DNA of 5,193 nt, taken from positions 1-5,193 of the forward strand of contig JAAYBY010000274.1 of the NCBI GenBank assembly GCA_012729935.1, in the 5' to 3' direction. Origin of the DNA: Clostridiaceae bacterium (GTDB lineage Bacteria; Bacillota; Clostridia; Saccharofermentanales; UBA5734). The translations under genes and the position numbers were made by a program. Shown here in pieces: positions 1-5,130 of the stretch (the first letter of the stretch is position 1; each line of letters opens with the position of its first letter). Under the pieces are notes generated by a model that saw nothing but the letters and a program-made list of their open reading frames with translations, had not been told where the DNA came from and made no database searches.

Positions 1-831
1 CTGGAATTCATTCAGATTGCATCATCGGGATATAATCAGCTGCTTGGCCTTAATCTTGCCGACAAAGGGATCAGAGCCTGTAATGCCAAAGGTGTTTTTG
101 ATGTGCCGATTGCCGAATGGTGTATCTGCATGATGATCAATCTGGCGCGCGATCTGCGCAACATGATCCGCAACCAGGAATCGAAGGTATGGGATCGTTC
201 AGCACGGTTTCAAAAAGAAATTCGTGGTTCTACCGTTGGCATCTGGGGTTATGGTTCCATAGGCAGGGAAACGGCCAGACTGGCCAAGGCACTGGGCATG
301 ACCGTCTATGCGATGTCCAGAAGCATCAAAAAAAGCAGCGACATGCCGGAAATTTATCGGATGCCCGGTACGGGTGATCCCGATGGATTGCTGCCCGATC
401 GCGTGTTCATTGCAGGTCAGGAAATAGATTTTCTTCAAGACCTCGATTTTCTGATTTTGACCATGCCTCTGACGAACAGTACAGAAGGCATCATCGGTGA
501 AAAAGAACTGCGGGCGCTGCCCGATCGTGCTTTTATACTTAATCCTGCCCGGGGGCCGATTATCCAGGAAGATGCTTTGCTGAAAGCACTTCAAAAAGGT
601 TGGATCGCCGGTGCTGCGCTGGATACCCATTATCATTATCCGATGCCGCCTGACCATCCGCTCTGGTCCTTCCCCAATGTAATCTTTACTCCGCATATCT
701 CCGGATCCTCATTGAGCCAGAATTTCGCGAGCCGGATCTGGGATATTTTTGTTCAGAATGTGGAGCGGTTTATGGCAGAAAAGCCTTTGATCAATGAACT
801 AAGTCCATCAAAACTCCGTGGAGATTCATGA
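1..831 (+). CDS. D-isomer-specific 2-hydroxyacid dehydrogenase, 5'-truncated by window
   Basis: Seen: frame 1 is open from the first base and gives 276 residues before TGA, so the true start lies upstream; about 45-60 residues are missing compared with the usual 320-330. A Rossmann motif GYGSIG is at residues 83-88 of the visible part. The family signature NPARG holds the substrate-binding Arg (R184), and TPHISG holds the catalytic His (H232). Family knowledge: these cytoplasmic enzymes reduce 2-keto acids to D-2-hydroxy acids, or the reverse, with NAD(P)H, using an Arg-Glu-His set. Odd: the Glu of the usual DVxxxEPLP stretch is Tyr213 here (DTHYHYPMPP). After the second Rossmann strand the residues are SRS rather than an acidic residue, which hints at NADP preference (inference). 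Substrate cannot be told; glyoxylate/hydroxypyruvate reductase, D-lactate dehydrogenase (VanH-like) and phosphoglycerate dehydrogenase relatives all share this architecture. No clear terminator follows the stop. Confidence 0.93.
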   Translation: MEFIQIASSGYNQLLGLNLADKGIRACNAKGVFDVPIAEWCICMMINLARDLRNMIRNQESKVWDRSARFQKEIRGSTVGIWGYGSIGRETARLAKALGMTVYAMSRSIKKSSDMPEIYRMPGTGDPDGLLPDRVFIAGQEIDFLQDLDFLILTMPLTNSTEGIIGEKELRALPDRAFILNPARGPIIQEDALLKALQKGWIAGAALDTHYHYPMPPDHPLWSFPNVIFTPHISGSSLSQNFASRIWDIFVQNVERFMAEKPLINELSPSKLRGDS

Positions 832-838
832 TCTATTT

Positions 839-882
839 TTGACAAGCGTCATATTTTTTCTTTAAATCAAATGTGCTATTAT
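839..882 (+). promoter_or_regulatory. Candidate promoter(s) of the M15 dipeptidase gene
   Basis: A perfect TTGACA at 839-844 is followed after 17 bases by TTAAAT at 862-867, a 4/6 match to the -10 consensus. Just downstream, TGCTATTAT at 874-882 is an extended -10 (TGn plus TATTAT) with only a T-rich -35. Either could start the transcript of the gene at 971, with a 5' leader of about 80-95 bases. No terminator separates this from the dehydrogenase, so read-through is also possible. Confidence 0.5.
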
Positions 883-907
883 CGTTATCAGGTTTCTTAA
901 AACAGTC

Positions 908-919
908 TGATTCGAATCA
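908..919. repeat. 12-bp perfect palindrome in the 5' leader of the dipeptidase gene
   Basis: TGATTCGAATCA is a perfect palindrome lying about 25-40 bases downstream of the candidate -10 elements and 50 bases before the start codon. The position fits a small operator for a dimeric regulator, but no family-specific match is recognised and a chance palindrome is possible. Confidence 0.3.
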
Positions 920-970
920 ATCGCCAAATAGAAAGAAGTAACGACAGCGTCTAGCGCTCAGGAGGTTCAT

Positions 971-1810
971 ATGGCACAGGTCAGTCCAAAGCAATACTGG
1001 AAAGAGCTAATGGATGAAGCAGATGTTTTCATGAAAGCAATCATGCACGTTCCAGTGGCAGAATGCATGGAACCCATGGTATCAATCAGGGATGCCTGCA
1101 AAGCGGCGAAGGTTGAGGTAACGTTTTCCGATTTACCACATATTGAAGGATTGCCCCGTCTGTATTATCTTCGTGAAGGTCTGATCGAATCTTTTCTTGC
1201 TGTTGCCCGCGACATGAACGCCATCGGATGGATTCTCAAAGTCGAAGACGCCTATCGGACCATTGAGATGCAGCGGGGTCTTGGCCGGCAGTTTGCGATT
1301 TTCAAGAGAGTCTTTGACAAGGTGGTCTGGGAATGTGACGGACAGAAGCCCCCGGTGGATCTCCTGTATCGCCGGCTGGGTGCAATGGTTGCCCTGGCAC
1401 CCAAAATCGGTACTCATCAGTCCGGCAGTGCAATGGATGTTTCTGTCATTGACCGAGAAGCTGGTGTAGAGGTTGATCGCGGTGCTCCTTATCTTGAGAT
1501 GAGCGAGCTGACACCGATGGCTTCCCCTTTAATCCCCGAACAGGCACAGGCGAACAGACGAGCCATATCCGACATCATGTTCAGACATGGTTTTTATGCC
1601 TATCCCTATGAATTCTGGCATTACAGTGCCGGAGATGCTTATGAGGTTTTGCTCAGCAACAACAAGAAGCTTGCCAGATACGGTGCGGTGTCGTTGGATC
1701 AATCCAGCGGTAACGTCACGCCTGTTCCCCATCCGAAGAATATGCTCCATTCAGAAGCTGACATCAAAAAGATGATCGATCAGCTGTACGAGGAAAACCA
1801 GGCAGAGTAA
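971..1810 (+). CDS. VanX-like zinc D,D-dipeptidase (peptidase family M15D)
   Basis: Seen: 279 residues starting at ATG 971, preceded by AGGAGG at 960-965 with a 5-base spacer, which fixes the start. The zinc-binding set of VanX is complete: GTHQSGSAMD (H149, D156) matches SxHxxGxAxD, and EFWH (E214, H217) matches the catalytic ExxH. The D156-to-E214 distance of 58 equals that of enterococcal VanX (D123-E181). DAYR at 93-96 supplies the Arg equivalent to VanX R71. No signal peptide or membrane segment is seen, so the protein is probably cytoplasmic. Family knowledge: M15D enzymes cleave D-Ala-D-Ala or related small dipeptides, in vancomycin resistance (VanX) or in nutrient recycling (DdpX). 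Odd: it is about 75 residues longer than VanX, with extra sequence at the N-terminus (1-60), around 105-140 and at the C-terminus (235-279). Inference: a housekeeping dipeptidase is at least as likely as a resistance role. It could also cleave another dipeptide. Confidence 0.9.
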   Translation: MAQVSPKQYWKELMDEADVFMKAIMHVPVAECMEPMVSIRDACKAAKVEVTFSDLPHIEGLPRLYYLREGLIESFLAVARDMNAIGWILKVEDAYRTIEMQRGLGRQFAIFKRVFDKVVWECDGQKPPVDLLYRRLGAMVALAPKIGTHQSGSAMDVSVIDREAGVEVDRGAPYLEMSELTPMASPLIPEQAQANRRAISDIMFRHGFYAYPYEFWHYSAGDAYEVLLSNNKKLARYGAVSLDQSSGNVTPVPHPKNMLHSEADIKKMIDQLYEENQAE

Positions 1811-1814
1811 ACGA

Positions 1815-1833
1815 CTTATCAAGTGTTGATAAG
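1815..1833 (+). repeat. Perfect 8-bp hairpin after the dipeptidase gene
   Basis: CTTATCAA, a GTG loop and TTGATAAG form a perfect stem five bases past the stop codon. It is A/T-rich and has no following T-tract, so it is not a standard intrinsic terminator. It could mark the mRNA 3' end or assist termination between the convergent genes. Confidence 0.4.
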
Positions 1834-1843
1834 GCTATTGACA

Positions 1844-1875
1844 GACGATTGAAACAACCTCATGGCTCAATCGTC
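1844..1875. repeat. 9-bp inverted repeat spanning the convergent junction
   Basis: GACGATTGA at 1844-1852 is repeated inverted as TCAATCGTC at 1867-1875, with a 14-base loop. The right arm is the end of the small minus-strand gene (Asp-Asp-stop). Transcripts from either side would both carry the same stem. There is no T-tract on either strand, so a terminator role is weakly supported. Confidence 0.35.
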
Positions 1876-2124
1876 AGGCTGGTATCCTTTGATTTCTGAT
1901 TCAATGGCACTAACATCTTTTTCAGTCAGATCGGTACCCAGCATATTGATATAATTCTGGAGAACTTTGATGTCCGCATCAATCTTCTCCAGAGATTGCG
2001 TTAAGGATTGATTTTTTTCACCTCGATTCTTTTCATGTAAAATCTTCCGCTTGTCCATTGCCAACGATATCAAACAATACGCCTGATCTGCTAATTCGCG
2101 CTTTCGGCTAATCGGATCTTTCAT
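1867..2124 (-). CDS. Small hypothetical helical protein, 85 residues
   Basis: Not recognised. Seen: ATG at 2124-2122 preceded on the same strand by GGAGGT (2135-2130) with a 5-base spacer, a near-ideal ribosome binding site that supports a real gene. The product is highly charged and rich in Lys, Glu, Asp, Gln and Leu, with no signal peptide or membrane segment. Residues 38-62 (LTQSLEKIDADIKVLQNYIN and after) have the spacing of an amphipathic or coiled-coil helix, and a basic stretch with a KNRGEKN turn lies before it. This suggests a two- or three-helix cytosolic protein. It stands alone on the minus strand, convergent with the dipeptidase gene. It lies downstream of the ABC operon's terminator, so it is probably transcribed from its own promoter. 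No function is inferred. Confidence 0.7.
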   Translation of the reverse strand: MKDPISRKRELADQAYCLISLAMDKRKILHEKNRGEKNQSLTQSLEKIDADIKVLQNYINMLGTDLTEKDVSAIESEIKGYQPDD

Positions 2125-2238
2125 GGTACACCTCCATCACTGTCAGGCAATATGTCACCTGCCCCAAACCGGTAAACTGCTTGCTTCAATGCAGAAGATT
2201 CTTGATTAACAGAGGTATTCATTGACGCATGCACTTCG

Positions 2239-2265
2239 GTTATAGATCAGATTGTCTCCTGACAA
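2239..2265 (-). promoter_or_regulatory. Candidate promoter of the 85-residue protein gene
   Basis: On the minus strand TTGTCA (2265-2260, 5/6 match) and TATAAC (2244-2239, 5/6 match) are separated by 15 bases, a short but tolerable spacer. The leader to the start codon would be about 105 bases. The -35 lies inside the inverted repeat ATTGTC-tcct-GACAAT (2251-2266), which could be an operator or could be chance. Confidence 0.35.
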
Positions 2266-2266
2266 T

Positions 2267-2515
2267 ATCGCTCAGTCAGAAACATATTTCTACCATCTTT
2301 AATTCTATTGCACTGAGAGAATTTAGCGGGCACAAATGATACAAATCTGAGCAACAGACTTTTTTTACTCATTAAAAATGGTTTTACACGTAGTGTTTGA
2401 ATGACTCTCAAGGAAAACATTTTGAATTCGGAATTCAAAAACATTTGAGCGCGACGATAATTCGGGTGACGGCAAACTTCAAAAAAACTGCCCGGTGCAG
2501 GCGTATTAAACAAGC
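2267..2515. other. Intergenic stretch without a credible gene
   Basis: About 250 bases between the candidate promoter of the small gene and the ABC operon terminator. An open frame on the minus strand (2513-2247) has only a TTG start, no ribosome binding site and an implausible composition, so I do not call it. The stretch holds a 21-base palindrome (2420-2440), the short inverted repeat ACAC-gta-GTGT (2386-2396) and runs of A and T. It may be a decayed gene, a dispersed intergenic repeat or simple spacer; the sequence alone cannot tell. Confidence 0.5.
2420..2440. repeat. 21-base palindrome with flanking direct repeats
   Basis: TTTTGAATTC (2420-2429), a central G, and GAATTCAAAA (2431-2440) form a perfect inverted repeat. 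The motif AAAACATTT occurs at 2415-2422 (overlapping its left edge, with one extra T) and again at 2438-2446 at the right edge. As RNA it would fold into a hairpin, but no T-tract follows on either strand. It could be a binding site for a dimeric regulator or part of a repeat element. Confidence 0.5.
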
Positions 2516-2517
2516 AT

Positions 2518-2546
2518 AAAAAACAGTCTGACTATTTCAGACTGTT
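2518..2546 (-). terminator. Intrinsic terminator of the ABC transporter operon
   Basis: On the minus strand AACAGTCTGA, a 5-base loop and TCAGACTGTT form a perfect 10-bp stem that runs straight into a TTTTTT tract. It begins 30 bases after the ATPase stop codon, the expected place for a Rho-independent terminator ending the three-gene transcript. Confidence 0.88.
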
Positions 2547-2576
2547 GAATTAAAGCATTTTGATTCCAACTGACAA

Positions 2577-3401
2577 TTAAAGAACTTTCGCTAAAAAGTT
2601 TTTCGTTCTTGGATTCTGGGGACTGGTAAAGATCCGTTCGGGCGTATCATCCTCAAGAATTATACCTTCGTCCATGAAAAATACGCGCGTGGCAACTTCA
2701 CGGGCAAAGCCCATTTCATGCGTGACGATCACCATGGTCATACCGTCTTCAACAAGTTTTTTAATGAGGTCCAACACTTCACCAACCATTTCCGGATCGA
2801 GAGATGACGTCGGCTCATCAAACAGCATCACTTTCGGATTCATAGCCAAGGCTCGTATAATGGCGATTCGCTGTTTTTGACCACCGGAAAGTGTTGATGG
2901 ATAGACAGTAGCCTTGTCCTCAAGTCCAATCCGTTTAAGAAGATTCATGGCATTCTCACGGGCAGCCTGCCGGATCTGGGCAGGTGTTGTTGTGATTTCA
3001 TCGAGCGGACGCTTTTCTATGGCAACCAGATTTCGTATTTTATTGATGAAGCGCTTAAATTGCTGCTTTCTTAAATTCTGCATCGCAATGGTTATAGGTG
3101 CGAGCATGATATTGTCAAGAACGGTTTTATTGTTAAACAGGTTGAACTGCTGGAATACCATACCCATGTGCCGGCGGTGGACATTAATATCGACCGAAAA
3201 GTCTGAGATATCGACACCATTAAAAATGATGGAACCGCCTGTGGGATCCTCCATGCAATTCAGACAGCGGAGAAACGTGCTTTTACCGCTTCCCGAGGGG
3301 CCAATAATGGCAATCTTCTCCCCTTCGTGAATCGTAGTGGTGATATCCTTCAGCACCTCAAGCTGACCGTAGTTTTTTGTGAGATTACGTACGTCTATCA
3401 C
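2577..3401 (-). CDS. Polar amino acid ABC transporter ATP-binding protein (GlnQ/HisP type)
   Basis: Seen: 274 residues with every ABC ATPase element in order: Walker A GPSGSGKST (34-42), Q-loop Gln (84-85), signature LSGGQ (171-175), Walker B VMLFDE (191-196), D-loop SSLD (199-202) and H-loop His228 in THEMGFA. The THEMGFAREVA stretch and the overall match to GlnQ place it in the polar amino acid uptake group. It acts as a dimer on the cytoplasmic face and drives the permease with ATP. Start: GTG at 3401-3399; the codon just upstream in frame is TAA, so no longer start is possible. The gene overlaps the permease gene by 17 bases, suggesting translational coupling. Odd: family members are usually about 240 residues; the excess lies at about 106-146, between Q-loop and signature, a Lys/Arg-rich, probably helical insertion. 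Confidence 0.96.
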   Translation of the reverse strand: MIDVRNLTKNYGQLEVLKDITTTIHEGEKIAIIGPSGSGKSTFLRCLNCMEDPTGGSIIFNGVDISDFSVDINVHRRHMGMVFQQFNLFNNKTVLDNIMLAPITIAMQNLRKQQFKRFINKIRNLVAIEKRPLDEITTTPAQIRQAARENAMNLLKRIGLEDKATVYPSTLSGGQKQRIAIIRALAMNPKVMLFDEPTSSLDPEMVGEVLDLIKKLVEDGMTMVIVTHEMGFAREVATRVFFMDEGIILEDDTPERIFTSPQNPRTKNFLAKVL

Positions 3402-4095
3402 TTAAACGCAGTCTCCTTTCCATTACTTTGATCATGAGTGCGATCAGAACAACCAGGACGATATAAATCAGGGCCATGACCAGGTAGGGTACCATGAATT
3501 CATAGCTGTTGGTGCCGATATAGTTAAACGCGACATACAAATCAGCAGCACCGACAAAGCTGACAACAGACGTTTCTTTTATGAGTGTTATGAACTCATT
3601 TCCCATCGTTGGCAGAATATTCTTGACAGCCTGCGGAATGATAATTTTCATCATGGTTACCCGGTAGCTTAACCCCAGAGCGCGACCTGCCTCCATCTGC
3701 CCGGTATCAACAGACAAAATGCCGCTTCGCATGATTTCCGAAACATAAGCACCGCTGTTCAGTCCAAAAACAAGTACACAAACGTGAAGCGACGGCAAAT
3801 TCAGACCGATCAATGGCAGAAGAACGTAATACGCCACGAGGAGCTGAACAACAACCGGGGTTCCCCGAAACAGACCAACATAAAAACGACAAAAACTGTC
3901 CAATACCTTCGGCAGTTTTTTATATTTGGGAACAACTTCAACAATTGCGATCAACGTACCGATCACAATACCGATCGCCAGTCCGACAACCGCAATAATG
4001 ACTGTGTTTTGAAGTCCTGTGAGAACTTTTGTATAACCACCGTTCTCATAGAACATTTCCCAGAACTTTGCTACTTTATTTCCAAAACTACCCAC
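3385..4095 (-). CDS. Polar amino acid ABC transporter permease (HisM/GlnP family)
   Basis: Seen: 236 residues from GTG at 4095. The GTG is preceded by AAGGA (4107-4103) with a 7-base spacer. A longer reading from GTG 4137 would begin inside the intercistronic hairpin and lacks a ribosome binding site, so it is rejected. Hydrophobic segments lie at about 29-53, 82-98, 103-118 and 203-223, with one more likely around 170-190, matching the five-segment HisMQ type. FRGTPVVVQL (76-85) is the family's hallmark. The coupling EAA loop is at about 132-156 (QMEAGRALGLS to IIIPQA), the site that touches the ATPase. It forms the membrane channel, presumably as a homodimer because only one permease gene is present. 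It sits between the binding-protein gene (71 bases upstream) and the ATPase gene (17-base overlap). Function as amino acid uptake is secure; the exact substrate is not. Confidence 0.95.
   Translation of the reverse strand: MGSFGNKVAKFWEMFYENGGYTKVLTGLQNTVIIAVVGLAIGIVIGTLIAIVEVVPKYKKLPKVLDSFCRFYVGLFRGTPVVVQLLVAYYVLLPLIGLNLPSLHVCVLVFGLNSGAYVSEIMRSGILSVDTGQMEAGRALGLSYRVTMMKIIIPQAVKNILPTMGNEFITLIKETSVVSFVGAADLYVAFNYIGTNSYEFMVPYLVMALIYIVLVVLIALMIKVMERRLRLSDRRT
3412..3419 (-). promoter_or_regulatory. Ribosome binding site of the ATPase gene
   Basis: AAAGGAGA lies inside the 3' end of the permease gene, 10 bases before the GTG start at 3401. The spacer is slightly long. Together with the 17-base gene overlap this suggests re-initiation by ribosomes finishing the permease. 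Confidence 0.6.
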
Positions 4096-4102
4096 GTCAT
4101 AT

Positions 4103-4107
4103 TCCTT
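4103..4107 (-). promoter_or_regulatory. Ribosome binding site deciding the permease start
   Basis: AAGGA, 7 bases before GTG 4095. An ATG at 4100-4098 is out of frame and too close to the site. The A-run before GGA can pair with the T-run of the upstream hairpin (TTTTG-tat-CAAAA, 4118-4106), a weak stem that might slightly mask the site. Confidence 0.65.
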
Positions 4108-4114
4108 TTGATAC

Positions 4115-4146
4115 AAAACCCCGCTGTGCAGGCACACAGCGGGGTT
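4115..4146 (-). terminator. Intercistronic hairpin with short U-tract (partial terminator or mRNA stabiliser)
   Basis: On the minus strand AACCCCGCTGTG, a 6-base loop and CACAGCGGGGTT form a perfect 12-bp, G/C-rich stem followed by TT beyond the stem (TTTTG overall). It lies 20 bases after the binding-protein stop (TAA then TAG) and before the permease ribosome binding site. Known for such operons: a hairpin here stops part of transcription and protects the upstream mRNA from 3' decay, giving more binding protein than membrane parts. The short T-tract fits incomplete termination (inference). Confidence 0.75.
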
Positions 4147-4166
4147 AGACGAATGACAACGAACTA

Positions 4167-5012
4167 TTATTTCATTTCATTCATTGCGTTAACAATTCTG
4201 TGTGCCGGTGCTTCATCAATAATAACATATTGAATGTTTCCATTCAGCATATCTTGAACAGCCAGTGAACCGGATCGATAGCCAACCGCTGACGCAGTAT
4301 AACCATCAAAACCCCAGTCAGGATCACCTTCCACATAAAACTGGCCTGTCGTTCCGTTCTGCACGCCAATTTTCGTACTGCTGTCAAATCCTGCCAGGAT
4401 CGCTTCCACGTCAGCGGCAGACTTGCAGGCATCAAATTTGCTGTCATCTTCTTTTACGATGATCATCTGAGCAGCATCATAATACTTGTCTGTAAATGTC
4501 ACATATTCTTTACGGTCTTCTTTGATTGTCAGACCCGCCATTGCGATATCTGCTTTCCCCTGGCCAACTGACAAACAGACAGCATCAAAATCCATGTTGC
4601 TGATAACCAGCTCTTTGTCCAGATGTTCTGCCAGAGCCGCCGCTATCTCCATGTCAATCCCATAGTATTGGTCGCCTTTTGTGTATTCAAACGGCTCAAA
4701 TCCGGCATTGGTCGCAACAACCAGCTGGTCTTTGCTGTTGTCAGGATCAGCAGACGCGACAGCCTGCGGTTCGCCATCGCCAAAATTATTATTCAAAATC
4801 TGTTCGAATGTACCATCAGACTGAATTTGTGCGATAAACGCGTTGACTTGATCCAGCAGTTCCGGCTGAGACTTGTCGACACCAAACGCATATTCTTCCT
4901 GGGTTAACGGTATGTCGATCACTTTTGCACCGACACTGTCTTTTGACTGGCAGCCAGCTAACGATAGAAAAACAAGCGCGATTACTGTGAAAATGATTAA
5001 TTGTTTTTTCAT
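4167..5012 (-). CDS. Amino acid ABC transporter substrate-binding lipoprotein, apparently circularly permuted
   Basis: Seen: 281 residues from ATG 5012 (AAGGAGT at 5027-5021, 8-base spacer). The lipoprotein signal MKKQLIIF...LAGC has its lipidated Cys at 21, so the protein is anchored outside the membrane. It is a family 3 (SBP_bac_3, HisJ/GlnH-like) binding protein: NAGFEPFEY (102-110), the AGLTIKEDR stretch (159-167) with the ligand carboxylate Arg R167, GVQNGTTGQ (216-224), and YVIIDEAPA (262-270) with the ligand-amino Asp D266. Odd: the block normally found at the C-terminus (VIDIPLTQEEYAFGVDKSQP, then a helix, DGTFEQI and FGD; residues 31-79) is placed right after the lipobox. A 15-20 residue linker joins it to the normal N-terminal strand (QLVVATNAGF, 96 on), and the protein ends at 281, where lobe 2 ends. 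Ligand: a polar amino acid; not determined. A longer start at 5048 is possible but would spoil the lipoprotein signal. Confidence 0.95.
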   Translation of the reverse strand: MKKQLIIFTVIALVFLSLAGCQSKDSVGAKVIDIPLTQEEYAFGVDKSQPELLDQVNAFIAQIQSDGTFEQILNNNFGDGEPQAVASADPDNSKDQLVVATNAGFEPFEYTKGDQYYGIDMEIAAALAEHLDKELVISNMDFDAVCLSVGQGKADIAMAGLTIKEDRKEYVTFTDKYYDAAQMIIVKEDDSKFDACKSAADVEAILAGFDSSTKIGVQNGTTGQFYVEGDPDWGFDGYTASAVGYRSGSLAVQDMLNGNIQYVIIDEAPAHRIVNAMNEMK

Positions 5013-5033
5013 ACTCTCATACTCCTTACGTGA

Positions 5034-5067
5034 TGTATATTTATGCAAATTATGATTATATTATGCA
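5034..5067 (-). promoter_or_regulatory. Candidate ArgR-type operator pair in the operon leader
   Basis: On the minus strand TGCATAAATATACA (5047-5034) matches the ARG-box pattern TGNATWWWWATNCA at every defined position. Exactly 20 bases upstream, TGCATAATATAATCA (5067-5053) is a poorer copy with one extra base. The boxes lie at about +1 to +35 from the predicted start of transcription, where a bound repressor could block it. The region is A/T-rich, so a chance match is possible. Confidence 0.38.
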
Positions 5068-5074
5068 TTTTTAT

Positions 5075-5103
5075 AAATTACCGCATCTGTCTGCGTTTGT
5101 CAA
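5075..5103 (-). promoter_or_regulatory. Promoter of the ABC transporter operon
   Basis: On the minus strand a perfect TTGACA (5103-5098) is followed after 17 bases by TAATTT (5080-5075), which keeps the three strongest -10 positions (TAnnnT). Transcription would start near 5068, giving a leader of about 56 bases before the binding-protein ATG. Confidence 0.7.
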
Positions 5104-5130
5104 TAGAATCTATATGATTCAGATACACAT

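Noticed and set aside
1838..1843. TTGACA on the plus strand in the convergent gap
   Set aside because: No -10-like sequence at a fitting distance and no plus-strand gene downstream.
2247..2513. 88-codon open frame on the minus strand
   Set aside because: Only a TTG start, no ribosome binding site, odd composition with many Arg, Phe, Ser and Cys, and it starts just past the operon's terminator. Treated as gene-free DNA.
2914..3330. 138-codon open frame on the plus strand
   Set aside because: Fully antisense to the ATPase gene whose motifs are all intact; no start signals.
4096..4137. Longer permease start at GTG 4137
   Set aside because: It begins inside the intercistronic hairpin, lacks a ribosome binding site and adds residues not expected for the family; GTG 4095 has a well-spaced AAGGA.
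4096..4166. Idea that the binding protein lost its C-terminus by frameshift or early stop
   Set aside because: The 71 bases after the tandem stops hold no frame resembling the closing PLTxEEYA/FGD segment and are too short for its roughly 50 residues; that segment is present at the N-terminus instead.
3784..4233. 149-codon open frame on the plus strand
   Set aside because: It is antisense to the permease and the end of the binding-protein gene, has low-complexity Asn/Thr/Gln-rich sequence and no ribosome binding site; a shadow of real genes.
5013..5048. Longer binding-protein start at 5048
   Set aside because: It would put 12 charged residues before the lipoprotein signal; ATG 5012 has its own AAGGAGT and gives a standard MKK signal peptide.
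5021..5068. Riboswitch or T-box in the transporter operon leader
   Set aside because: The predicted leader is only about 56 bases, A/T-rich and without a G/C stem or terminator; too short for known classes.
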